Below, one piece after another: positions 5,579 to 11,008 of a stretch of DNA of 11,008 nt (position 1 is the stretch's first letter; the number at the start of each line of letters is the position of its first letter). The notes under the pieces were generated by a model that had not been told where the DNA came from, searched no databases, and saw nothing but the letters and a program-made list of their open reading frames with translations. The DNA comes from Candidatus Nitrosopumilus sp. (GTDB taxonomy: Archaea; Thermoproteota; Nitrososphaeria; Nitrososphaerales; Nitrosopumilaceae): the NCBI GenBank assembly GCA_029941825.1, contig JAPYTM010000022.1, positions 1 to 11,008 of the forward strand, in the 5' to 3' direction. The translations under genes and the position numbers were made by a program.

Positions 5579-5689
5579 ATGGCTTTTACTAGATGTGATA
5601 AATGTGGAGAATTTAGATTTGATAAAAAAATTAATCTTTGTGCAAATTGTGGGCATCGAATTACAAAGGTTGTCAAGTCATTTGAATAA
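5579..5689 (+). CDS. Zinc-ribbon microprotein, 36 aa
   Basis: ATG at 5579, stop TAA at 5687. The product MAFTRCDKCGEFRFDKKINL continues CANCGHRITKVVKSFE. It has C6-DK-C9-G and C21-AN-C24-G-H, 11 residues apart: a textbook minimal zinc ribbon with both knuckles followed by Gly. A basic tail follows. An A/T box CTTAATTCTTAG (5549-5560) is centred close to 28 nt upstream. A longer overlapping frame in another phase has no such motif and a poor composition, so this is the real gene. Third of the three zinc-ribbon microproteins, and about 100 bp before the DUF6659-like gene. Partner and function are unknown. Confidence 0.8.
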   Translation: MAFTRCDKCGEFRFDKKINLCANCGHRITKVVKSFE

Positions 5690-5786
5690 AATTAGAAAGT
5701 TATCACTGAACGTATTGATGATGTTTATTTCACATAATACCCAGTTAACTAAAGCATTAAAGTAATGGGATAATTAAAAAAATCAC

Positions 5787-6152
5787 ATGGAGAATAAAAT
5801 TTTTGATTATCCTCAAATTTGTGATAAAATAAAAAATCTTGATAAAAAAATTCAGTTTGTTAGTGTAATAAATGAGAAAGGAAATTTAGTTACAGGAGGT
5901 ATGAGTGATGATTCTGAATCTGTTGAAAATAAAAGATTCTATGAAGATTTGTATGAAGAAGTTGCAACAAGGGTCAAACTACGTAAGGAATTTGATATGG
6001 TTTTAGGCAAATTAAAAGGAAGTGTCATAATTAGAAATAGAGTCATAACAATGAGCATCCCAATAAAAAATGATATCTTGTTTGTATCTGCAGACACATC
6101 AATAAATTATGGTGTACTTTTAGAAAAAATACTCAAGGAGATTCTAGTTTAA
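5787..6152 (+). CDS. DUF6659-like thaumarchaeal protein, 121 aa
   Basis: A soluble 121-residue protein with no signal or membrane segment. It resembles a family of unknown function that I recall as DUF6659, with many paralogs in ammonia-oxidising archaea; the family name is from memory. Visible features: N-terminal helix with ICDKIKNLDKKIQFVSVIN (11-29), a beta-hairpin VINEKGNLVTGGM (27-39) of the roadblock/profilin-like kind, then a helix with EEVATRVKLRKEFDMVLGKL (57-76), and strands SVIIRNRVITMSIPI (79-93) and DILFVSADTSI (95-105). This suggests a small alpha/beta sensor-like or scaffold domain, possibly dimeric; this is inference. An ATTAAAGTA box (5756-5764) sits about 28 nt upstream of the ATG, so it is probably leaderless and monocistronic. 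It separates bioB and the zinc ribbons from bioF. Confidence 0.8.
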   Translation: MENKIFDYPQICDKIKNLDKKIQFVSVINEKGNLVTGGMSDDSESVENKRFYEDLYEEVATRVKLRKEFDMVLGKLKGSVIIRNRVITMSIPIKNDILFVSADTSINYGVLLEKILKEILV

Positions 6153-6365
6153 AATTATATGTGTGTTAAGAGTAGGATTTTAAATAATATCTAATTAACA
6201 GTCCCTTTAACAATCAAGTATTTACAAAATAATATTTAGAAAATAACATCCAAGATTAAAATGCTTTATGAACATCTTAGATTAGGTGGAATAATTGAAA
6301 AGTAGATCTTACGCCTAACTACGTCTCAAGTTATCCCCAAAAATGTAGATGAAGCCATACGAGTC

Positions 6366-6463
6366 CACATCATTTTTGAAATTAAGAAAGAATCAAAAAA
6401 CAGACATTGTACGAAAAGATTTTACGCATATCTAATTTCAATAAAGAGTAGGTGTCCTCCAAG
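6366..6463 (+). repeat. bioF promoter-region copy of the leader repeat (copy B)
   Basis: Matches 5345-5443 at a 1,020-bp offset. The conserved core TTTTACGCATATCTAATTTC (6420-6439) then AATAAAGAGTA ends two bases before the GTG start of bioF, so this copy contains the bioF promoter. A partial third occurrence of the core, CTTACGCCTAACT, lies just upstream at 6308-6320. The rest of the 299-bp gap (6153-6451) holds no clear gene, only a 14-codon frame at 6261-6305. Confidence 0.65.
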
Positions 6464-7579
6464 CATAAATTCAATTTTATTGATTCAGAGATACGAGAAA
6501 TTAAAAAAAATAACATCTATAGAAAACTACAGTATGGAAAAATACAAGGTTCACATATTACAATTAATGATAAAAAACTACTCAATTTATGCTCAAATGA
6601 CTATCTAGGAATACCAACTAGTGAAATTCAAATTAAACAATTACAATCCAGTTCAAGATTAGTTTCAGGAAACGATGAATCATACAGAAAATTAGAAAAA
6701 AATCTTGCCAGACACAAGTCTCATCAAAATAGTTTGATTTACCCTACAGGATATATGGCAAATCTTGGAGCAATTTCATCTATTGCAAAAAAAGGAGATG
6801 TGATTCTTAGTGATGAATTAAATCATGCAAGTATCATAGAATCATGCAAGTTATCAGATGCTAAAATTTTGATTTACAAACATAATGATATGGAAGATCT
6901 ACGAAAAAAAATAAAAGCACAAGGAAAAAATAAGTTTATCATTACTGAAGGGGTGTTCAGTATGGATGGAGATTTTTCATCATTAAAACAAATCACAGAA
7001 ATTGCAGAAAAAAATAATGCAATTACAATTGTAGATGATGCGCATGGGGATTTCGTTGTTGGTAATGATGGAAAGGGAACTCCAAATTATTTCAAAGTAT
7101 CTAAGAAAATTGATTTGTATATTAGTAGTTTAAGTAAAGGTCTAGGATCATTTGGAGGATATGTTGCATCACAAAACAATATAATTGATTTGTGTATTAA
7201 TAAATCAAAATCATTTATTTATACATCCGCATTACCATCATTTTTAATTAATTACACTACAAAAAGATTTGAATCAAATCGGGAAAAACAAAAAATAAAG
7301 CTAGAAAAAAATGTAAAACAATTATCAACAGGGTTAAAACAAATTGGATTTGAAATTAATTCAAAAACACACATCATTCCAATAATTATTGGGAATGAAA
7401 AAACTGCAATGGTCTTTGGTAAATTCTTGAAAGATAACGGAGTGTTTGCACAACCAATTAGATACCCCACAGTGCCAAAAAATCAAGCAAGATTACGAAT
7501 TTCAGTTACTGCATGGCTAAAATATGCTGAAATTGAAAAAGGATTAGAAGTTTTTGAAAAAGCATATAGAAAATTCTAA
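6452..7579 (+). CDS. bioF: 8-amino-7-oxononanoate synthase BioF
   Basis: PLP enzyme of the alpha-oxoamine synthase family: condenses L-alanine with pimeloyl-CoA (or pimeloyl-ACP) to KAPA, the first step of ring assembly in biotin synthesis. 375 residues, normal length. Motifs: NLCSNDYLGIP (45-55), SRLVSGN (68-74), YPTGYMANLGAI (97-108), DELNHASIIES (121-131), TEGVFSMDGD (165-174), VDDAHGDFVVG (194-204), and SSLSKGLGSFGGYV (225-238) with Schiff-base Lys229. The C-terminus PIRYPTVP...ARLRISVTA fits BioF. 2-Amino-3-ketobutyrate CoA ligase is the nearest alternative; the biotin neighbourhood and RYPTVP segment favour BioF. The start is GTG, forced by the in-frame TAG directly before it (6449-6451). 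The promoter lies in repeat copy B. Confidence 0.93.
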   Translation: MSSKHKFNFIDSEIREIKKNNIYRKLQYGKIQGSHITINDKKLLNLCSNDYLGIPTSEIQIKQLQSSSRLVSGNDESYRKLEKNLARHKSHQNSLIYPTGYMANLGAISSIAKKGDVILSDELNHASIIESCKLSDAKILIYKHNDMEDLRKKIKAQGKNKFIITEGVFSMDGDFSSLKQITEIAEKNNAITIVDDAHGDFVVGNDGKGTPNYFKVSKKIDLYISSLSKGLGSFGGYVASQNNIIDLCINKSKSFIYTSALPSFLINYTTKRFESNREKQKIKLEKNVKQLSTGLKQIGFEINSKTHIIPIIIGNEKTAMVFGKFLKDNGVFAQPIRYPTVPKNQARLRISVTAWLKYAEIEKGLEVFEKAYRKF

Positions 7580-7580
7580 A

Positions 7581-7697
7581 CTACCTGCCACCATCAAAAC
7601 CTGCAAAATATGGTGAACCAAGTAACACTGCAAATGTGATAATTGCGCCTAGAACTACACTGATAGCGAGGAAACGTTTGTTCATACCAAAAATCAT
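7581..7697 (-). CDS. Membrane-anchored microprotein, 38 aa, divergent from ccdA
   Basis: On the minus strand from ATG (7697-7695) to TAG (7583-7581): MIFGMNKRFLAISVVLGAII followed by TFAVLLGSPYFAGFDGGR. A basic N-terminus (NKR, residues 6-8) precedes one hydrophobic helix (about residues 9-27), then a short glycine-rich outer tail, consistent with an N-in single-pass anchor. An internal ATG (MNKRF, 7685) is an alternative start. The upstream ATG is preferred because a TATATCATAC box (coding strand, about 7721-7730) is centred 28 nt from it. The stop lies two bases from the bioF stop, so the genes converge almost end to end. The divergent arrangement with ccdA may mean a link to redox or membrane-complex assembly; that is inference only. 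No family recognised. Confidence 0.65.
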   Translation of the reverse strand: MIFGMNKRFLAISVVLGAIITFAVLLGSPYFAGFDGGR

Positions 7698-7778
7698 CAC
7701 ATCCCAGTTAAAAACGGATTGTATGATATAAGATAAATCTGGAATAACTCTTTAATTGAAAAATTGTAAATTTAATGG

Positions 7779-8513
7779 ATGGTAGAAATTACTCTAGCAA
7801 TTGCGGCACTAGCAGGCTTGGGATCATTTGTTGCCCCATGTATTCTACCTATGATTCCTGCATTTCTTGCATACATTTCAGGCGCTACACTTTCAGAATT
7901 AAATCAAAGAAAAGATTCCAAGACAATCACAATTAACAGAACAAAGATTATTTTAAATTCAGTATTTTTTGTTCTAGGATTTTCAATGTTGTTTTCAACG
8001 TTGGGCGTTGTCATCAATAGTGTATTTTCATCATCAGCTGGACAACTAATTGAAGGATTAAACCAAATTGGTGGAATAGTCATTGTAGGATTTGGAGTAT
8101 TTTTGATATTGTCAATGAAGATAAACAAACTAAACATTGAAAAGAAATTCATTCCAAAAATGACAAAAACAAGTTATCCAATGTCATTTGTATTTGGTTT
8201 GGCATTTGCAGTAGGATGGACGCCATGTGTAGGACCAATACTTGGAACTATTCTTACAGTAGCTGCAACTACACCGTCTATTGCATTTAATTTACTTCTA
8301 GTATATTCATTAAGTTTAGGAATTCCATTTATTTTGATAGGGATATTTTATTCTAGAGCAACTAGGATTATTCGTTCAATGAGTAAACATCTAAAATATT
8401 ATAATTTAGTGTTAGGTGGGTTTATCATATTTTTAGGAATTTTGGTATTTACAAATCAATTAGCATATATTGCAAATTTTCCACTTCTCAATGAACTATT
8501 GCTATTAGGATGA
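7779..8513 (+). CDS. ccdA: CcdA/DsbD-type transmembrane thiol-disulfide electron carrier
   Basis: Integral membrane protein of 244 residues that passes electrons from cytoplasmic thioredoxin across the membrane to an extracytoplasmic thiol oxidoreductase. Six hydrophobic segments are visible: about 5-34, 59-81, 95-113, 134-163, 168-191 and 207-231. The paired membrane cysteines typical of CcdA are C21 in FVAPCILPMIPAFLAYISG and C150 in GWTPCVGPILGTIL, each followed by the diagnostic proline-containing loop. ATG at 7779 is chosen because an ACTCTTTAATTG box (7747-7758) lies about 26 nt upstream; the ATG at 7775 is in another frame. The thioredoxin-like gene follows after 4 nt, so they are co-transcribed partners. 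Classic bacterial roles are cytochrome c maturation and thiol-oxidoreductase recycling; here disulfide isomerisation or copper-protein maturation is possible. Confidence 0.92.
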   Translation: MVEITLAIAALAGLGSFVAPCILPMIPAFLAYISGATLSELNQRKDSKTITINRTKIILNSVFFVLGFSMLFSTLGVVINSVFSSSAGQLIEGLNQIGGIVIVGFGVFLILSMKINKLNIEKKFIPKMTKTSYPMSFVFGLAFAVGWTPCVGPILGTILTVAATTPSIAFNLLLVYSLSLGIPFILIGIFYSRATRIIRSMSKHLKYYNLVLGGFIIFLGILVFTNQLAYIANFPLLNELLLLG

Positions 8514-8517
8514 TGAA

Positions 8518-9627
8518 ATGAAATCAGAAGTAAAATCAGCATTAATCTTTGGAGTAATCATTGTTGCAGGAATAGGAATAATGAGTTTAGTGTTCTCATC
8601 ATTTGATGAAGAGGTTAATTCATCAATCATGCCTACAGAAGATAATTTACTATCAAAAATTGACAAATCAAGGTTCAAACAAGCCCCAGACTTGATTGGA
8701 ATTGCACATTATCTTAACACAACTCCTGAAAAATTAAGTGAAGAAATGGAAGGAAAAGTGATACTGTATGATATTTGGACATACAGTTGTATCAATTGTA
8801 TTAGAACACTTCCATACATTACTTCATGGAGTGACAAATATTCTGATCAAGGGTTATTAGTTATTGGAATTCATTCACCTGAATTTGAATTTGAAAAAGA
8901 TTATGAAAATGTTCAAATGGCAATAGACAAACACGGAATAAACTATCCAGTAGTATTAGATAATGACATGGAAACATGGAAAGCATTTGAAAATAGATAT
9001 TGGCCAAGAAAATACATTGCAGACCATGAAGGGTATATCAGATATGATCATATTGGAGAAGGAGGATACAAAGAAACTGAAAAAATTATTCAGCAATTAT
9101 TAGAAGAAAGGAAAAGATCATTAGGGATTCAAATGATATCAGCAAGTACGTTAGTAGACATTGAAGAGTTTGAACATTCCATGTTTAGAACTCCAGAGTT
9201 GTATTTTGGCTACACATTTGCACAGAATAGAAATCAGTTAGGAAATGATGAAGGATTTCAACCAGGAAAAATTGTAACTTACTCAGATAGTTCCAATATA
9301 GATTTGCATAAATTCTACCTTACTGGTGACTGGAAAAATAATGAAGACAGTATGGAGTTAGTTTCTGAAACTGGAACAATCAAAATACTATACAATGCAA
9401 AAGAGGTAAACATGGTTACAGATGGCGATGCCAAATTAGAGGTATTCCTAGATGGAAAATCATTGGATCAAAAATACTCGGGAAAAGATATCTCAGTAGG
9501 AAACAGTCTAATTGTTTCTGAACCAGACTTGTACAACATCATTAGCAGTGAAGATAGTATATCATATCTAATAGAGATCAACATTAAGGGAAAAGGGTTT
9601 CAAATATTCACATTTACCTTTGGGTAG
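8518..9627 (+). CDS. Membrane-anchored extracellular thioredoxin-family protein, DipZ C-terminal type
   Basis: 369 residues. N-terminal signal anchor (about 8-27) after a basic start, placing the rest outside the membrane. A TlpA/redoxin-like domain follows (about 55-198): GKVILYDIWTYSCINCIRTLPYI has the active site C91-IN-C94, and YWPRKYIADHEGYIRYDHIGEG (161-182) has the cis-proline loop (Pro163). The C-terminal domain (about 205-369) is beta-rich, with RTPELYFGY (224-232) and DWKNNEDSMEL (271-281), matching the extra domain of mycobacterial DipZ that resembles a carbohydrate-binding fold. Start ATG 8518 lies 4 nt after the ccdA stop; an overlapping ATG at 8513 is out of frame. Together the two genes amount to a DipZ cut into two proteins. 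Likely job: reduce or isomerise disulfides of exported proteins using electrons from CcdA. Domain boundaries are estimates. Confidence 0.88.
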   Translation: MKSEVKSALIFGVIIVAGIGIMSLVFSSFDEEVNSSIMPTEDNLLSKIDKSRFKQAPDLIGIAHYLNTTPEKLSEEMEGKVILYDIWTYSCINCIRTLPYITSWSDKYSDQGLLVIGIHSPEFEFEKDYENVQMAIDKHGINYPVVLDNDMETWKAFENRYWPRKYIADHEGYIRYDHIGEGGYKETEKIIQQLLEERKRSLGIQMISASTLVDIEEFEHSMFRTPELYFGYTFAQNRNQLGNDEGFQPGKIVTYSDSSNIDLHKFYLTGDWKNNEDSMELVSETGTIKILYNAKEVNMVTDGDAKLEVFLDGKSLDQKYSGKDISVGNSLIVSEPDLYNIISSEDSISYLIEINIKGKGFQIFTFTFG

Positions 9628-9721
9628 TGTAACCCAAGTAACATGTAACTCCAGTGACACTATCTAGGGTGACAAATTCCTTTAAAACAAAAATTTCAAG
9701 GGATAACGAGGAAAATAAGGT

Positions 9722-10372
9722 TTGATAAGCAGTTCATGGAACAAATCAACTGGAGAAAGCATTTCTCAAAAAGTAATGAGTAAAGTAAAACCAGATGAAC
9801 CCCTAAAAAATAAAATTGATTTTGCACAAAAAAAATTACATTTACAAATATCAAAATTACAAATAATTAATGAAAAATTACAAACAAAACAAGATGTGAT
9901 TTTTGAAAAAATAGTAAAAGCTCAAAGGAATAACAAAAATGCGTATGCTCAAGCATATGCTGGTGAATTAGCACAAGTAAGAAAAATGAAAAATATGGTA
10001 AGTGGTGCAAAGCTTTCCATAGAGCAAGTAAAACTTAGACTAGACACAGTATCAGAACTTGGAGATGTTGTTGTTACACTTAGTCCATGTATGTCAATCA
10101 TTAAGGGATTAGCTCCATCAATTAGTGGTATAATGCCTGAAGCAAATGCGTCAATGCAAGATTTGTCATCAATACTTGGTGACGTTATGTCAGGTTCATC
10201 AATGAGTTTAGGGAATGATATGACTGTAAGTAGTGAAACAAATGCAGACACTCTTGCAATTCTTGAAGAAGCGCACAATGTAATTTCAGGTCAAACAAAA
10301 TCATCAATTCCAGATGTTCCAGAAAATCTCAAACAACAAATCATGGATAAAAAATCAGATATTCTGATCTAG
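9722..10372 (+). CDS. cdvB: CdvB-family ESCRT-III (Snf7-like) protein
   Basis: 216 residues. ESCRT-III-like proteins polymerise on membranes for cell division and vesicle scission in archaea, and are remodelled by the Vps4-like ATPase CdvC. Evidence: a basic N-terminal helix hairpin (about 18-110) with KNKIDFAQKKLHLQISKLQI (29-48), the NAYAQAYAGELAQVRKM segment (73-89) of the second helix, SIEQVKLRLDTVSELGDVV (99-117), then a Ser/Met-rich flexible linker (about 135-172). The C-terminal TLAILEEAHNVISG (177-190) and IPDVPENL (196-203) resemble a proline-containing MIT-interacting motif. There is no C-terminal winged helix, as expected for a paralog other than Sulfolobus CdvB proper. The start is TTG, since TAA at 9716-9718 is in frame and the next Met is residue 19. 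A CCTTTAAAAC box (9679-9688) lies 35-40 nt upstream. cdvA and cdvC are not in the window. Confidence 0.85.
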   Translation: MISSSWNKSTGESISQKVMSKVKPDEPLKNKIDFAQKKLHLQISKLQIINEKLQTKQDVIFEKIVKAQRNNKNAYAQAYAGELAQVRKMKNMVSGAKLSIEQVKLRLDTVSELGDVVVTLSPCMSIIKGLAPSISGIMPEANASMQDLSSILGDVMSGSSMSLGNDMTVSSETNADTLAILEEAHNVISGQTKSSIPDVPENLKQQIMDKKSDILI

Positions 10373-10373
10373 A

Positions 10374-10437
10374 ATATTTTAAATTATTATTTTTAATGTT
10401 ATTTCATTTTGATTTCTTTTTACTTTTCTGAATTAAT
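10374..10437 (+). terminator. T-rich termination region after cdvB
   Basis: Directly after the cdvB stop the plus strand carries repeated T runs (ATTTTAAATTATTATTTTTA, then TTTCATTTTG, TTTCTTTTTAC). Archaeal RNA polymerase ends transcripts at runs of T without needing a hairpin. The run overlaps the 3' end of the convergent gene, so cdvB transcripts would end inside or just before it. Confidence 0.45.
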
Positions 10438-10745
10438 ATTTTTTTTATTCTAGAAATTGTAGGATAGCTGTATCCACGTCTACGATAATTTGCAATCATC
10501 ATTTTCCAATTTTTTAATCTCCATTGAGCTTGCTCAGTAGTTACTGAATGAACTTCTTTTTGGATAATGCTTTTTCGTCCAACCTTTAGAGTTCCAGCAT
10601 CTTTTGCAGACCATCTATTTTTTGCAAATTTCAATCCAGATATAATTTCAGGTACTGGCATTTCTTTGAAATACTCTTTGAGTTTTTTTAGTTCTGTATC
10701 TGTAGGTTTTTTAGAAATAGGTAATTCTACAGTGAGTTTTATCAT
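10404..10745 (-). CDS. Conserved unknown basic protein, 113 aa
   Basis: Read from ATG (10745) to TGA (10404). The N-terminus MIKLTVELPISKKPTDTELK suggests one strand followed by helices. The middle has EMPVPEIISGLKFAKNRWSA (28-47), then KVGRKSIIQKEVHSVTTEQA (54-73), and the C-terminus QWRLKNWKMMIANYRRRGYS (74-93) is strongly basic and aromatic, ending QKSKKKSK. A basic helical C-terminus of this kind suits nucleic-acid binding. I do not recognise a family. It converges with cdvB, with 31 bp between the stop codons. The coding-strand box CTCTTAAGG (RC of 10766-10774) lies about 25 nt upstream of the ATG, the same core used by two microprotein genes near position 2000, which supports the start. 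Confidence 0.75.
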   Translation of the reverse strand: MIKLTVELPISKKPTDTELKKLKEYFKEMPVPEIISGLKFAKNRWSAKDAGTLKVGRKSIIQKEVHSVTTEQAQWRLKNWKMMIANYRRRGYSYPTISRIKKILIQKSKKKSK

Positions 10746-10766
10746 AAAAAATCTAGAATATCATAC

Positions 10767-10774
10767 CTTAAGAG
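10767..10774 (-). promoter_or_regulatory. CTCTTAAG promoter box of the 113-aa gene
   Basis: On the minus strand the octamer CTCTTAAG is centred about 25 nt upstream of ATG 10745. The same octamer is in the promoter repeats at 1889-1911 and 2036-2058 with a 28-nt distance, suggesting a shared strong TATA/BRE variant. Confidence 0.5.
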
Positions 10775-10914
10775 AATCATGCTAAACCAGAATTAACTAA
10801 AACAGGAAATAATTAGAAAAAAGTTGACAAACATTTAGTGAAAAGAGATCATGTTACTGATTTGTATTTAATTTAAAATAATATGGAGGTATACTTTACA
10901 AATTATGAAGATTT

Positions 10915-11008
10915 ATGGAATTAATAAAAAATGCAGAACTATTTGCAAAAAACAAACATGCAGGAATGATGAAAAAGGATGGAACCACATCACACTCTAA
11001 ACATCTAG
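10915..11008 (+). CDS. HD-domain protein, RelA/SpoT-MESH1-like, N-terminal fragment (3' end outside window)
   Basis: ATG at 10915, 31 full codons to the edge: MELIKNAELFAKNKHAGMMK then KDGTTSHSKHL. The pattern A-x-x-F-A-x-x-x-H-x-G-x-x-x-K-D-G-T-x-x-x-x-H is the start of the metal-dependent HD hydrolase domain of SpoT/MESH1-like (p)ppGpp hydrolases (typical: AxxFAxxAHxGQxRKDGxPYxxHP). His15 would be the first metal ligand. An in-frame TGA at 10906-10908 excludes a longer N-terminus. Upstream, ATTTAAAATAAT (10870-10881) is the probable TATA, giving a leader of roughly 10-20 nt, and GGAGGT at 10885-10890 lies too far from the ATG to act as a ribosome site. Substrate in archaea is uncertain; small HD hydrolases also act on NADPH or nucleotides. 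Confidence 0.7.
   Translation, partial: MELIKNAELFAKNKHAGMMKKDGTTSHSKHL

Noticed and set aside
5562..5765. 67-aa plus-strand frame overlapping the third zinc ribbon
   Set aside because: Different frame from the CxxC protein, low-complexity Leu-rich product, starts at a non-supported codon; the zinc-ribbon frame explains the region better.
9949..10278. 109-aa minus-strand frame inside cdvB
   Set aside because: Antisense shadow of the ESCRT-III gene, no motif or promoter.
10883..10924. 13-codon frame MEVYFTNYEDLWN after TTTAAAATAAT
   Set aside because: Very short and overlaps the start of the HD gene in another frame; no support beyond an ATG.

Overview
The window looks like a chromosome segment of a marine ammonia-oxidising archaeon (Nitrososphaerota/Thaumarchaeota, Nitrosopumilus-like). 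This rests on the very AT-rich DNA, an archaeal-type HMG-CoA synthase C-terminus, a CdvB/ESCRT-III cell-division paralog, a short protein that resembles a thaumarchaeal family of unknown function, many tiny zinc-ribbon or membrane microproteins, and A/T promoter boxes lying about 25-29 nt upstream of most start codons, as expected for leaderless mRNAs. No 16S rRNA or other species-level marker is present, so the assignment is inference.

Layout. 1-894 (+): 3' end of HMG-CoA synthase (mevalonate pathway for archaeal lipids), overlapping by one base a 182-aa unknown protein. 905-7579: a loose biotin-synthesis region with bioD on the minus strand, then bioA, bioB and bioF on the plus strand. Between bioD and bioA lie three microproteins (Lys-rich, single-TM, coiled-coil). 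Between bioB and bioF lie three separate 36-52 aa zinc ribbons, a 121-aa DUF6659-like protein and two pairs of non-coding repeats. 7581-9627: a 38-aa membrane microprotein (-) diverges from a CcdA-like electron-transfer membrane protein, which is followed 4 nt later by a membrane-anchored extracellular thioredoxin; the pair resembles a DipZ protein split in two. 9722-10745: a CdvB paralog converges with a basic 113-aa unknown protein. 10915-end: N-terminus of an HD-domain, SpoT/MESH1-like protein.

How the genes work together. BioF makes 8-amino-7-oxononanoate (KAPA), BioA converts it to 7,8-diaminononanoate, BioD closes the ureido ring and BioB inserts sulfur. In these archaea biotin serves the acetyl/propionyl-CoA carboxylase of the 3-hydroxypropionate/4-hydroxybutyrate carbon-fixation cycle. 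The genes are not a tight operon: each appears to have its own promoter, and all four are forced by upstream stop codons or lack of alternatives to use TTG or GTG starts. A BirA-like palindrome with 14-bp spacing sits just upstream of the bioB promoter box. CcdA and the thioredoxin would form a system that carries reducing power to the outer face of the membrane.

No rRNA, tRNA, CRISPR array, insertion sequence or phage gene was seen. The most unusual content is the repeat pair shared by the bioF promoter and an orphan intergenic site 1,020 bp upstream, the zinc-ribbon microprotein cluster, and the biotin-gene start-codon and operator arrangement.
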